DNA of 64,000 nt, from the NCBI GenBank assembly GCA_017437785.1, contig JAFRXH010000040.1:1-64000 (forward strand), written 5' to 3'. Source of the stretch: Lachnospiraceae bacterium (GTDB taxonomy: Bacteria > Bacillota > Clostridia > Lachnospirales > Lachnospiraceae). Numbering within the stretch: the stretch's first letter is position 1; each line of letters opens with the position of its first letter. Below the pieces are notes generated by a model. That model saw only the letters and a program-made list of their open reading frames with translations. It did no database searches and had not been told where the DNA came from. A program made the position numbers and the translations under genes. Of the stretch, positions 43,633 through 52,893 are shown piece by piece.

Positions 43633-45971
43633 TATTGCAATACCTCTTTAAATTCTACCTTTTCGGGATTTGATGTCTTCTGTACCTGAACCTGCTGTAC
43701 CGACATATTTCCCTCTTCATCATATACTTCCTGATCCTCGGTTACGGTGTAATCAATGGTTATCGTTCCCCAGGATCTCATATACATACCTGTAACATTT
43801 ATCTCAACCGGGAAGGTATCCGTGGTCGCTGCCCAGAGTTTCTCCCCGTATTCATCCTTTAAGGTTATCGTCGCATTTCCGCCCTGATATCCCGCCGGAG
43901 CATTTACCGTATGATTCTCCAGTTTATATGTAGCGGGCTTTCTGCCTTTGCTGACTCTGTATTCTATCTCCGAATCAGTGCTGATATTTGTTCCCGCGGA
44001 ATAATTCTGGAAACAGATCTTTCCTTCTTCATAATCATCATTGTACTCATCTTCACCGTGAGTCGCGGATAATCCCGCCTCCTCAAGGATCTTTTTAGCC
44101 TCTTCTTCGGTCTTGCCCTTAAGATCGGGCATCGCTACCATTACAAGCTCTTTTCCAAGGCTTATATAAATGGTCACCTTGCTGCCTATAGCGGCATAAC
44201 CGCCCGCAGCAGGCTCCTGTCTAATGACATCCCCCTTCGGAACGGTATCATGGTTTTCGTTAAGCACCTCTACCTCAAAGCTGTCGTCTTCGAGCAGCTT
44301 CCTTGCTTCCGGGCGTGAATGCCCCACGACATCGGGGATCGGAAGGGTGCCTTTCGCGGTATTGCCTACCGCGGTGGTAGGTGTGGCATCAGCTGCCTGT
44401 GTGGGTGCGGGCGTAGGTGAAGGATCCTTCTCCTTGCCGAAACCTACAGCATGCCATACGATGTAAAGGAATATGATAGCCAGTATGATCGCACCTATGA
44501 TCAGCAGTATGGTAGTAAGTATCTCCATCCTGGGGTCCGTCTCATCCTCAAAGCGGTCTTCCCTGGATCTTGATCTCCTCTTGCTGTTAGGCCTTCTGTT
44601 AGAACTGCTCTGTGAGCTGCTCTTTTTCCTTGGCACATCCGGTGCCACGGGACGCTTGTTTGCAGCGGACATAGGCACGGCATTCTCATCCCTTGAAGCC
44701 TGTTCCCTCTTGGACGAAGAAGATCTCTTCTTTTTCTTCTTCCCGCCCGCAGAGCTGTTTTCTCTCTTGCGCCCGCTGATTATAGGCTCAAGTATGGGGC
44801 CGTTAGCATAAGGATCCTCTTCGGCATTCGGATATTCACCCTCATACTCGGGGTATTCGCCTTCATATTCGGGATACTCTCCCTCATATTCGGGGTATTC
44901 GCCTTCATACTCAGGATACTCTCCCTCATATTCCGGATATTCCCCTTCACCTTCTGCGTATTCACCCTGCTCATCGGTATATTCGCCGTCATCCGGGATA
45001 TTATCTTCACGGCCTTCGCCACCGCCCATCATAGCCGCATCAAACGAATCACGCTGGTTTGCCTGCCTTCTGATACGCTTTAATTCCTGGGGTGAGATAT
45101 CCTTTGTGGCGCCATGCTCGTCATTTTCATCAAGCTTGACAAAATCCTCATCTGGGCTGATCAGCGACCTCTTAAGATCTTCTATCAGTTCGGGTGCTGA
45201 CTGGTAACGTCTGTCGGGAGATTTCTGCGTGCACTTAAGTACTATCTTTTCAAGGCTTACAGGTATTTCCGGAACATAATCCCTGGGTGAGGGCATTGGC
45301 TCCTGGATATGCTTTATCGCTACGGCAACCGTAGTATCGCCGTTAAAAGGCACACGGCCCGTAAGCATCTCAAACAAAGTGATACCCAAAGAATAGATAT
45401 CGCTCTTTTCATCCGAAAAACCGCCCCTTACCTGCTCGGGGGAAGTATAATGGACACTGCCCATTACATTTGATGTTATGGTATTGCTGGTAGCTGCCTT
45501 CGCTATACCGAAGTCCGTTACCTTAACCTTGCCATCCATACTGATGATGACATTCTGCGGCTTGATATCCCTGTGGATGATATGATTATTATGAGCCGCC
45601 TCTATGCCCTGGGCAACCTGTATCGCGATGCTCACCGCCTCGCGTACCGAAAGCCTGGCCTTTTTCTCTATATACTTCTTAAGCGTGATGCCTTCGACTA
45701 ACTCCATTACTATAAAATGGGATCCGCTTTCTTCTCCGACATCATACACATTTACGATATTAGGGTGCATCAGACCTGCCGCCGACTGCGCCTCAGAGCG
45801 GAATTTCTGCAGAAAATCCTTGTTCTCGGAGAACTCCTGCTTAAGCACCTTTACAGCAACATGCCTGTTAAGCTTATGGTCCTTGGCCCTGTAAACGTCA
45901 CTCATACCGCCGGTGCCGATCTTTTCAAGAATCTCGTAGCGGTCTGCAACTGTCATACCTATCTTGATCAT
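43632..45971 (-). CDS. prkC: Serine/threonine protein kinase PrkC with PASTA domains
   Basis: This 779-residue sensor kinase has a cytoplasmic kinase domain (about 10-270: GTGGMSDVYRAKD, catalytic HRDIKPQNVI, DFGIAKA, SPEQVRGG), a long acidic and basic linker (about 280-480), one membrane segment (about 485-510) and an extracellular part with two clear PASTA domains (PDVVGHSRPEARKLLEDD and MPDLKGKTEEEAKKILEEAG). A further C-terminal domain of about 110 residues is not recognised. PASTA domains bind peptidoglycan fragments. The linker has eight heptapeptide repeats (see 44820-44987). It lies 9 bases after its cognate phosphatase gene. Confidence 0.97.
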   Translation of the reverse strand: MIKIGMTVADRYEILEKIGTGGMSDVYRAKDHKLNRHVAVKVLKQEFSENKDFLQKFRSEAQSAAGLMHPNIVNVYDVGEESGSHFIVMELVEGITLKKYIEKKARLSVREAVSIAIQVAQGIEAAHNNHIIHRDIKPQNVIISMDGKVKVTDFGIAKAATSNTITSNVMGSVHYTSPEQVRGGFSDEKSDIYSLGITLFEMLTGRVPFNGDTTVAVAIKHIQEPMPSPRDYVPEIPVSLEKIVLKCTQKSPDRRYQSAPELIEDLKRSLISPDEDFVKLDENDEHGATKDISPQELKRIRRQANQRDSFDAAMMGGGEGREDNIPDDGEYTDEQGEYAEGEGEYPEYEGEYPEYEGEYPEYEGEYPEYEGEYPEYEGEYPNAEEDPYANGPILEPIISGRKRENSSAGGKKKKKRSSSSKREQASRDENAVPMSAANKRPVAPDVPRKKSSSQSSSNRRPNSKRRSRSREDRFEDETDPRMEILTTILLIIGAIILAIIFLYIVWHAVGFGKEKDPSPTPAPTQAADATPTTAVGNTAKGTLPIPDVVGHSRPEARKLLEDDSFEVEVLNENHDTVPKGDVIRQEPAAGGYAAIGSKVTIYISLGKELVMVAMPDLKGKTEEEAKKILEEAGLSATHGEDEYNDDYEEGKICFQNYSAGTNISTDSEIEYRVSKGRKPATYKLENHTVNAPAGYQGGNATITLKDEYGEKLWAATTDTFPVEINVTGMYMRSWGTITIDYTVTEDQEVYDEEGNMSVQQVQVQKTSNPEKVEFKEVLQ
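44820..44987 (-). repeat. 21-bp coding tandem repeat in prkC
   Basis: Eight successive heptapeptides begin GEY: two diverged units, five exact GEYPEYE units and one diverged GEYPNAE. They lie in the cytoplasmic linker between the kinase domain and the membrane segment. Synonymous differences between units show the array is not brand new. Confidence 0.9.
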
Positions 45972-45980
45972 TACTGCTCC

Positions 45981-46718
45981 TTAACCTTCCACCCTCACTA
46001 AAATTACGGTTATATTATCACGTCCGCCATTCATATTGGCAGCGGCCACAAGGCGCTCTGCCTTATCCCTTAACGTGCCTTCGCTTTCAACTATACCCAT
46101 TATCTCCGAATCTTCCAGCATATTGGAAAGACCGTCCGAACACATAAGTATCATATCACCCACTACCAGATCCTCAACCTCAAAAAAGTCGGGATCAACT
46201 TCTTCCATCACACCTACAGCGCGGGTGATGATATTCTTATCAGGATGGTTACGGGCCGACTTCCTCTCCAGCTCTCCCATCTGCACCATCTCTTCGACAA
46301 GCGAATGGTCCACGGTGACCTGTTTTATCTCGCCGTTGCTGATAAGATAAAGCCTGCTGTCGCCGACATTGGCAACGCACAGGCCGTCCTCATCTATTGA
46401 AGCCACGACCAGAGTGGTGCCCATGCCGAAGTAATTATCATCCGACATAGCCTTTGCCCTGACTCTTCTGTTAGCTTCTCTGATGGCATTGGATATCACA
46501 CGTATGCTTCCGCGCTCCGGTGAAGAATTGATCTGCGATACCATGGTCTCCACCGCACATTTCGATGCATACTCTCCTGCTTTGTGCCCGCCCATTCCGT
46601 CTGCAACTATAAAAAGGTCGGGCAATGTCCCGACGGGCACTTCAGAGGTGAACACGTAATCCTGATTAAGTTTTCTCAGCTTGCCTATATCGGTAAGCGA
46701 ATACGAGCTAAGCTTCAT
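45981..46718 (-). CDS. prpC: PP2C-type serine/threonine phosphatase
   Basis: This 245-residue metal-dependent phosphatase opposes PrkC. Its metal-site motifs are KLRKLNQDYV, VADGMGGHKAGEYAS, NVGDSRLYLI, LMCSDGLSNML and GGRDNITVILV. The start at 46718 (MKLSSYSLTDIG) fits the family; the GTG at 46766 would add 16 unmatched residues. It lies between rlmN and prkC, the usual Firmicutes order. Confidence 0.96.
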   Translation of the reverse strand: MKLSSYSLTDIGKLRKLNQDYVFTSEVPVGTLPDLFIVADGMGGHKAGEYASKCAVETMVSQINSSPERGSIRVISNAIREANRRVRAKAMSDDNYFGMGTTLVVASIDEDGLCVANVGDSRLYLISNGEIKQVTVDHSLVEEMVQMGELERKSARNHPDKNIITRAVGVMEEVDPDFFEVEDLVVGDMILMCSDGLSNMLEDSEIMGIVESEGTLRDKAERLVAAANMNGGRDNITVILVRVEG

Positions 46719-46800
46719 TATCTGACTTCTTTTAATAGTTTCTATGATCTTTTCAGACCACGCCACATTTTAGCACATCTTGGGGGTCTGGTCAATCAGT

Positions 46801-47835
46801 TTACATAATATTGTTATCGTTACGTCTTAACTGGCCGCAGGCTCCGTCTATATCCCTGCCCAGTTCGCGGCGCACTGTAGCATTCACTTTCATTCCGGTA
46901 AGTTTTTGCAGAAACCTCTGTACTGCGGCACGGTCAGGTTCTTTAAGCCCCGCTTCCGTAACGGGATTTACAGGTATCAGGTTCACATGTGCAGACCTTT
47001 TCCCGCCGGCCAGTGCAGCCAGGCCTTTTACATCCTCATCGGTATCGTTTACTCCCGCTATCAGCGAGTATTCAAATGTCACTCTTCTTCCCGTCTTTTC
47101 AAAATACTCATCCACCGCATCCATCAACTGTGCTATGGTATAGCTTTTGGCCACGGGCATGATCTTTCTTCTCTTCTCGTCATTTACGGCATGCAGCGAC
47201 AAAGCCAGGGTAATGCCCAGCCCCTCATCAGCGAGCTTCTTTATCCCGGGTACTATACCGCAGGTAGACAGCGTGATATTGCGCACGCTCAGATTAAGGC
47301 CTTTGTCCGAATTGATCATGCGTATGAACCTTACCACGTTTTCGTAGTTGTCCATAGGCTCACCTATACCCATGATCACTATATTATCCACACGCTTGTC
47401 CAGATCACGTGTCACACCATAGATCTGTTCGAGCATTTCAGCAGCCGTCAGATTTCTTACCAGCCCTCCCAGTGTGGAAGCGCAGAAAGCACAGCCCATG
47501 CGGCAGCCCACCTGTGATGAGATGCATACGCTGTGTCCGTGATGATAATCCATCGATACGGTCTCTATACGGTTCCCATCCGGAAGTTCAAACAGATATT
47601 TGACCGTGCCGTCCACTTTGGATACCTGTTTTCTGACAGGCTTTAATACCGTATACGAGTATTCCCCTTTAAGCTTCTCTTTTAAAGCTGCCGGAATATT
47701 GCTCATATCGTCAAAAGAGGTGACGAGCTTTTCATGCATCCAGGAATATATCTGGCCTGCCCTGAAGCTCTTCTCCCCCATAAGCTCCACCTCTGTCTTA
47801 AGCTCATCAAATGTCAGGCTTTTTATATCTTTCAT
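46801..47835 (-). CDS. rlmN: Dual-specificity RNA methyltransferase RlmN
   Basis: This radical SAM enzyme methylates C2 of A2503 in 23S rRNA and of A37 in some tRNAs. The 344-residue protein has the CRMGCAFCAS iron-sulfur motif (C-x3-C-x2-C), the glycine-rich IMGIGEPMDNYENV and the catalytic region with LSLHAVND. It overlaps the rsmB stop by 4 bases. Confidence 0.97.
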   Translation of the reverse strand: MKDIKSLTFDELKTEVELMGEKSFRAGQIYSWMHEKLVTSFDDMSNIPAALKEKLKGEYSYTVLKPVRKQVSKVDGTVKYLFELPDGNRIETVSMDYHHGHSVCISSQVGCRMGCAFCASTLGGLVRNLTAAEMLEQIYGVTRDLDKRVDNIVIMGIGEPMDNYENVVRFIRMINSDKGLNLSVRNITLSTCGIVPGIKKLADEGLGITLALSLHAVNDEKRRKIMPVAKSYTIAQLMDAVDEYFEKTGRRVTFEYSLIAGVNDTDEDVKGLAALAGGKRSAHVNLIPVNPVTEAGLKEPDRAAVQRFLQKLTGMKVNATVRRELGRDIDGACGQLRRNDNNIM

Positions 47836-49199
47836 TTTACTCTCCGCTGCAGTGATATGAAAAATCCGTCATATAAGGGTGCATCTTCATCCCCTTTGCT
47901 TATCAGCTGAAGATATCCTTCATGCGCCGTATCGTTTTTAAGCGCATCAGGAAGTTCATCATAAAAATCCACGCTTTCCAGCCCATGCTCATCTAAAAGC
48001 CGGCGCCTGTTATCTTCATTCTCCCTGCGGCTTACCGTGCATGTACTGTACAGAAGAAGCCCGCCCGGCTTAACGTATCTTACCGCATTCTTAAGTATCT
48101 CACGCTGCAGGGACGCCAGCTGATCTATGTCTTCGCTCTTAAGCCTGTAGCGTATATCAGCCTTACGCCCCATTACCCCCAGTCCCGAACAGGGCAGATC
48201 GGCTATGACCACATCTGCCTTATCGCATAATGTCTCATCAAAGACCGTAGCATCATGCACCGCCGTGATAATATTGTCAAAGCCCAGCCTGCCGGCGTTT
48301 TCCCTTATCTTATCCGCTTTGGCTTCGCTTATGTCAAAGGAATATACTTTTCCGTCCGGCGCAGAAGCCTTTGCGGCACACATGCTCTTTCCCCCGGGCG
48401 CCGCACACAGATCTATCACTGTATCACCCTTTTTGATGCCGGCAACATGCGCACATACCGCACTGGCTGCATCCTGCACTATGAACGCACCCTCATCATA
48501 GCCGTAAAGCCTTCTTACACCCGGTACGTCCGTTAGCATATAGAGTGAGTCGCCATAAGGGCTCTTTTGAGCCTTTATACCGTCTTTTTCCCATTCCTTA
48601 AGCAGCTTGTCCGCATCGGCGTTAAGAACATTAACACTTACGTTTCTTTCTTTAAGACAGGCCTTAAACATCTGCTCCGCAGTATCTCTCCCGCGCTCCG
48701 CAACTATCAGCTCAACTATCCATTCCGGCATGGAATAATAAACACTAAAAAAGCCCACAGGGTCTTTTTCCCTGTCAGGCCAGCTTATCTTATCCTTATT
48801 ACGCGCGATGTTACGAAGGACTCCGTTTACAAAACCCTTTAAGCCCGAGAATCCTTTAGATACAGCTAAAGCAACCGCCTCGTTACACGCGGCCGCATCT
48901 GTCACGGAATCCATAAAGAGTATCTGGTATACTCCCATACGCATTATCATCTTTACGGCGCTCTTCATCTTAGCACTCTTAGTCGTAGCGAAAGAATCGG
49001 TTATATAGTCGAGAGTAATGGCCCTCTCCATGCAGCCTTCCGCAAGATGACGTATAAATGCTTTATCCCTCTGTTCAAGATAATCATTTTTATCCAAAAC
49101 AGCCTTGATCAGATCCGTGCTTTTTACCGCAGACTTTTCGGCTTCGATCAGGATATCCAGTACCAGCCTGCGGCTTAAGGTTGCTTTTGCACTGCTCAT
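47832..49199 (-). CDS. rsmB: 16S rRNA (cytosine(967)-C(5))-methyltransferase RsmB
   Basis: This 455-residue protein has an N-terminal NusB-like domain (about 1-140) and a C-terminal SAM-dependent methyltransferase domain with DLCAAPGGKSM, ADLPCSGLGVMGRK and the catalytic cysteine in LLYSTCTV. It shares one base with fmt and overlaps rlmN, so the three genes are translationally coupled. Confidence 0.97.
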   Translation of the reverse strand: MSSAKATLSRRLVLDILIEAEKSAVKSTDLIKAVLDKNDYLEQRDKAFIRHLAEGCMERAITLDYITDSFATTKSAKMKSAVKMIMRMGVYQILFMDSVTDAAACNEAVALAVSKGFSGLKGFVNGVLRNIARNKDKISWPDREKDPVGFFSVYYSMPEWIVELIVAERGRDTAEQMFKACLKERNVSVNVLNADADKLLKEWEKDGIKAQKSPYGDSLYMLTDVPGVRRLYGYDEGAFIVQDAASAVCAHVAGIKKGDTVIDLCAAPGGKSMCAAKASAPDGKVYSFDISEAKADKIRENAGRLGFDNIITAVHDATVFDETLCDKADVVIADLPCSGLGVMGRKADIRYRLKSEDIDQLASLQREILKNAVRYVKPGGLLLYSTCTVSRRENEDNRRRLLDEHGLESVDFYDELPDALKNDTAHEGYLQLISKGDEDAPLYDGFFISLQRRVK

Positions 49200-50131
49200 T
49201 ATCCCAGATGCTCCCCGGTCTCGATCCTGACACCTCTTAAGAAATCCGCGCAGGACATACGCTTCCTGCCTTCAATCTGAAGCTCTTTTATCTTAAGCAC
49301 TCCCCTGCCGCAGGCTACAAGGAAGCTGTCCTTATCAACTCCGACTACCATTCCCTGTGCACCTTTATCCTCTTCTGCGTCAACTACTTCCGCCTTCCAT
49401 ATCTTTAATACTTTCGAATGAAGACTGGTATATGCTCCGGGCCAGGGATCGGTCCCTCTTATAAGACGTTCTATCTCCTGCGCACTCCTGAACCAGTTTA
49501 TGCGTCCGTCTTCTTTTGTAAGCATCCCCACATGCGTAGCCTTTGATCCATCCTGCTTTACGGGACTTAAGCTCCCTGTTTCCAGTGCCGACAGTGCTTC
49601 TGTTATCAGCTCAGACCCTAATACCGAGAGCTTATCAAACAGGCTTCCGCCGGTCTCATCAGCATCAATAGCCACTTCGCGCTGCAAAAGTATATCACCG
49701 GTGTCTATGCCCTCATCCATCTGCATGATGGTAACGCCGCTCTTTTCATCACCGTTGATCACGGCATACTGAATGGGCGCCGCACCTCTGTACTGCGGCA
49801 ACAGCGAAGCATGTATGTTGAGACAGCCAAAGCGCGGCATATCCAGTATCTCTTTCGAAAGGATCTGTCCGAAGGCAGCCACGACAAAAACATCCGCCGG
49901 ATACTTTTTTAATTCTTCCACAGCTTCGGCGCGCTTTATCCTTTCAGGCTGGAAGATCTTAAGTCCGTATTCCAGCGCGCATTCCTTTACGGGGCAGGGA
50001 GACGGCTCCTTGCTGCGTCCCTTGGGCCTGTCGGGCTGGCACACGACCAGACTTATCTCATGACCTGCTTCTATCAATGCCTTAAGAGGTCCTACCGAAA
50101 AATCGGGAGTCCCCATATATACTATCTTCAT
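49199..50131 (-). CDS. fmt: Methionyl-tRNA formyltransferase
   Basis: Fmt formylates initiator Met-tRNA. The 310-residue protein has IVYMGTPDFSVGPL at the start and the catalytic NIHASLLPQYRGAAPIQ with Asn and His; D in MQMDEGIDTGDI is the third catalytic residue. It lies 2 bases after def, the gene whose product removes the formyl group, a conserved pairing. Confidence 0.98.
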   Translation of the reverse strand: MKIVYMGTPDFSVGPLKALIEAGHEISLVVCQPDRPKGRSKEPSPCPVKECALEYGLKIFQPERIKRAEAVEELKKYPADVFVVAAFGQILSKEILDMPRFGCLNIHASLLPQYRGAAPIQYAVINGDEKSGVTIMQMDEGIDTGDILLQREVAIDADETGGSLFDKLSVLGSELITEALSALETGSLSPVKQDGSKATHVGMLTKEDGRINWFRSAQEIERLIRGTDPWPGAYTSLHSKVLKIWKAEVVDAEEDKGAQGMVVGVDKDSFLVACGRGVLKIKELQIEGRKRMSCADFLRGVRIETGEHLG

Positions 50132-50133
50132 GA

Positions 50134-50628
50134 TCAGTCCTCATCCTCTTCGTCGTCATCCGCAGGCGGATTTACATCTTCCAGATCACCCTCGACTTTC
50201 GTCGTATACATCACGCCGTCAAGATGATCCAGTTCATGGCAGATAGCTCTGGCCAGAAGTTCTTCGCCTTCTAACGTGAACTCTTCCATATTGCGGTCAA
50301 GCGCCTTTGCCTTTACACGGGCGGGGCGTTTGACTATACCCATCTTACCGGGTACGGAAAGACAGCCTTCGTAGTTTTCCTGCTCTCCTTCGGTCTCTAT
50401 GATCTCGGGATTGATCAGTACATAAGGATCCTCACCGGTCACATCTATAACCACGATGCGCCTAAGCACTCCAACCTGCGGTGCCGCAAGCCCCACTCCG
50501 TTGGCATCATACATGGTATCAAACATATCATCGATCAGCTCATTAAGATGATCCGTCATCTTCTTTACGGGTCTGCAGACGGTCTCAAGCGTCTCATCCC
50601 CCAGTTTCCTTACGTTTCTGATAGCCAT
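50134..50628 (-). CDS. def: Peptide deformylase
   Basis: Def removes the N-formyl group from new proteins. Its three motifs are intact: [18 protein letters not shown] (metal cysteine) and HELDHLDG (two metal histidines and catalytic Glu). The 164-residue protein ends in an acidic tail (DDDEEDED). A gap of 24 bases separates it from priA. Confidence 0.98.
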   Translation of the reverse strand: MAIRNVRKLGDETLETVCRPVKKMTDHLNELIDDMFDTMYDANGVGLAAPQVGVLRRIVVIDVTGEDPYVLINPEIIETEGEQENYEGCLSVPGKMGIVKRPARVKAKALDRNMEEFTLEGEELLARAICHELDHLDGVMYTTKVEGDLEDVNPPADDDEEDED

Positions 50629-50652
50629 TTTTATTCTCCTTAATTTTATTGG

Positions 50653-52893
50653 TCAAAATGAATTAACAGGATCAAAGTCAAACTGAAGCATCACATCCGC
50701 GGAAGCATCCATCATATTAAGCTCCGCTTCCGTCTCCTCAGCAATATCTTTAACACGGTGCAGAAGTGCGATATCCTTATGCCTTACATAAAGCCCCGTA
50801 CGGTAAGTATCCTTAAGCTTGCCGATAAGCGCTTCGGCCGGTCCTATCAGTTCGGGTACCTCCCCTTCCATTGAACTTATGGCCTGCGCGATGCGCCCTG
50901 CCCGTTCCATACCGGCCTCCGCATCCGATGAATAAAACTGCATCGTCAGCATATGACATACGGGCGGGAAGTCTGCCAGTTCCCTGTAGGATAATTCCTG
51001 CTCGTAAAAGCTCTCGTAATCATGCTGTGCCGCAAGGGTTATGGCATAATGTTCGGGGTTGTAGGTCTGTATCACCACTTCACCCGGCTTCTGCGCCCTT
51101 CCCGCACGGCCCGCGGCCTGCGCCAGCAGCTGGAAAGTCCGCTCCGCGGAGTGATAATCACTCAGATTAAGTGACATATCCGCTGCCAGTGCTCCCACCA
51201 GAGTCACATTAGGGAAATCATGCCCTTTTACTATCATCTGCGTCCCCAGCAGTATATCGGCTTCCCCGTCCGCAAAAGAAGACAGTATCCTGTCGTAGTC
51301 ATCTTTATTCTTTGTGGTATCGGCATCCATACGCAGTATCCTTGCCGAAGGATAGAGCTTTTTAAGCTCACTCTCCATCTTCTCGGTACCGGCCTTAAAG
51401 CCCGCTATATACTTTGAACCGCACTTGGGGCAAAGCTTTGGCTTAGGCTGCGTATGTCCGCAATAATGACAGTGGAGCAATCCGTCCCTATGCTCTGTCA
51501 TCGACACAGAACAATGAGGGCAGTTTACCACAAAGCCACAGCTACGGCAAGAGATAAATCCCGCTATCCCCCTTCTGTTGATGAAGAGCATACTCTGTTC
51601 GCCCTTAAGCATACGCTCGGTGATAAGAGATGACAGCCGTCTTGATAAAAAGCCCTTGTTTCCGCTCTTAAGCTCGGCGCGCATATCTTCTATATACACC
51701 TTGGGGAGCTCGGCTTTTCCGTAGCGTGTCTTAAGTGAGAACAGCCTGTACTCATCCTCCTGCGTCTTATGATAAGACTCTATGGAGGGAGTGGCACTGC
51801 CCAGTACCAGAAGGGCTTTCTCCCTCTCAGCCAGATAAGCTGCCACTTCACGCGCGTGGTATTTGGGCATCTTCTCGCTTTTATAGCTTAGCTCATGCTC
51901 TTCATCTATTATGATTATTCCCGGATCTGCGAACGGGATAAACAGGGCCGATCTGGGCCCTATTATGATATCCAGCTCTCCGTTTTTGGCACGCTCATAC
52001 TGATCGTAGCGCTCGCCTTCGGAAAGCTTTGAATGCATGACGGAAACGCGGTCCTTAAAGCGGGCATAAAAACGCATGAGTGTCTGGAAAGTAAGCGATA
52101 TCTCGGGTATCAGCACTATCGCCTGTCTGCCTTCGGACACCACTTTTTCTATCAGTTCAAGATATACCTCGGTCTTTCCGCTGCCGGTAACGCCATGTAT
52201 CAGCGCCGGCCGCAGATCACCCCTGTCCCTGGCATTTAATATCTCATCAACTACAGCCTGCTGCTCTTCATTTAAGGTGGTCTTTTCGGAATACCTGCCG
52301 CTTTTGGCTACAGGGGCACGGTATCGCCTGATGCTCTCGATAGTTATAAAGCCGTCCTTCTGGGCTGTCTTAAGTACTGCCGCAGACACATTAAGCTTAT
52401 CCTTTATCATATCTTCGGGCAGCTCTTCCGAAAGTATAAGCGCCTTATAAAGCCTGATCCTGGCAGCATAGCGCAGCGGGTTCAGCCCCTGTACCTCACG
52501 GATCAGTCTTTCCGGCTGTGCCTGCCTTTTGATAAGCTTAAAGGTCAGCTCCTTCATCTTCTTTTTGACAGGGAGCACGGTACGCATAGCGCCTATCAGC
52601 GTCCCACCGTAATTCTTTTTCATCCATGCCGCAAGGGCAAGGGTGCGTCCTTCGATGTTAACGGAGCCTTCGTTTACGGAAGAGATGTATTTAAGCTTAT
52701 CATCAGGCAGGGCGGCTCTGTCATTTATCGCGACCACATACCCTTTCCTTAGGGTATTTCCCCTGCCAAAGGGAATGCTCACTTCCATCCCCTCTTCGAG
52801 ACGGTCCATAAGCTCATCCGGGATCATATAGGTAAACGGCTTGTCCAGCTTCTCAAGCGCTATATCGATTATGACCGATGCATATCTGCCCAT
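50653..52893 (-). CDS. priA: Primosomal protein N' (replication restart helicase PriA)
   Basis: PriA reloads the replisome at repaired forks. The 746-residue protein has an N-terminal DNA-binding domain, Walker A GVTGSGKTEVYL, the DEEH box IIDEEHE, two zinc sites (CRSCGFVVNCPHC and CHYCGHTQPKPKLCPKCG) and motif VI QAAGRAGR. Its ATG lies directly beside the murE stop. Confidence 0.98.
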   Translation of the reverse strand: MGRYASVIIDIALEKLDKPFTYMIPDELMDRLEEGMEVSIPFGRGNTLRKGYVVAINDRAALPDDKLKYISSVNEGSVNIEGRTLALAAWMKKNYGGTLIGAMRTVLPVKKKMKELTFKLIKRQAQPERLIREVQGLNPLRYAARIRLYKALILSEELPEDMIKDKLNVSAAVLKTAQKDGFITIESIRRYRAPVAKSGRYSEKTTLNEEQQAVVDEILNARDRGDLRPALIHGVTGSGKTEVYLELIEKVVSEGRQAIVLIPEISLTFQTLMRFYARFKDRVSVMHSKLSEGERYDQYERAKNGELDIIIGPRSALFIPFADPGIIIIDEEHELSYKSEKMPKYHAREVAAYLAEREKALLVLGSATPSIESYHKTQEDEYRLFSLKTRYGKAELPKVYIEDMRAELKSGNKGFLSRRLSSLITERMLKGEQSMLFINRRGIAGFISCRSCGFVVNCPHCSVSMTEHRDGLLHCHYCGHTQPKPKLCPKCGSKYIAGFKAGTEKMESELKKLYPSARILRMDADTTKNKDDYDRILSSFADGEADILLGTQMIVKGHDFPNVTLVGALAADMSLNLSDYHSAERTFQLLAQAAGRAGRAQKPGEVVIQTYNPEHYAITLAAQHDYESFYEQELSYRELADFPPVCHMLTMQFYSSDAEAGMERAGRIAQAISSMEGEVPELIGPAEALIGKLKDTYRTGLYVRHKDIALLHRVKDIAEETEAELNMMDASADVMLQFDFDPVNSF

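Noticed and set aside
44820-44987. Regular 21-bp repeats that could suggest a CRISPR array
   Set aside because: The repeats have no spacers and are in frame inside prkC, giving GEYPEYE heptapeptides.
46906-47517. Long plus-strand frames opposite rlmN, recG, murI and recJ (up to about 260 codons)
   Set aside because: They are antisense shadows of well-identified genes, with no ribosome sites and low-quality amino acid patterns.
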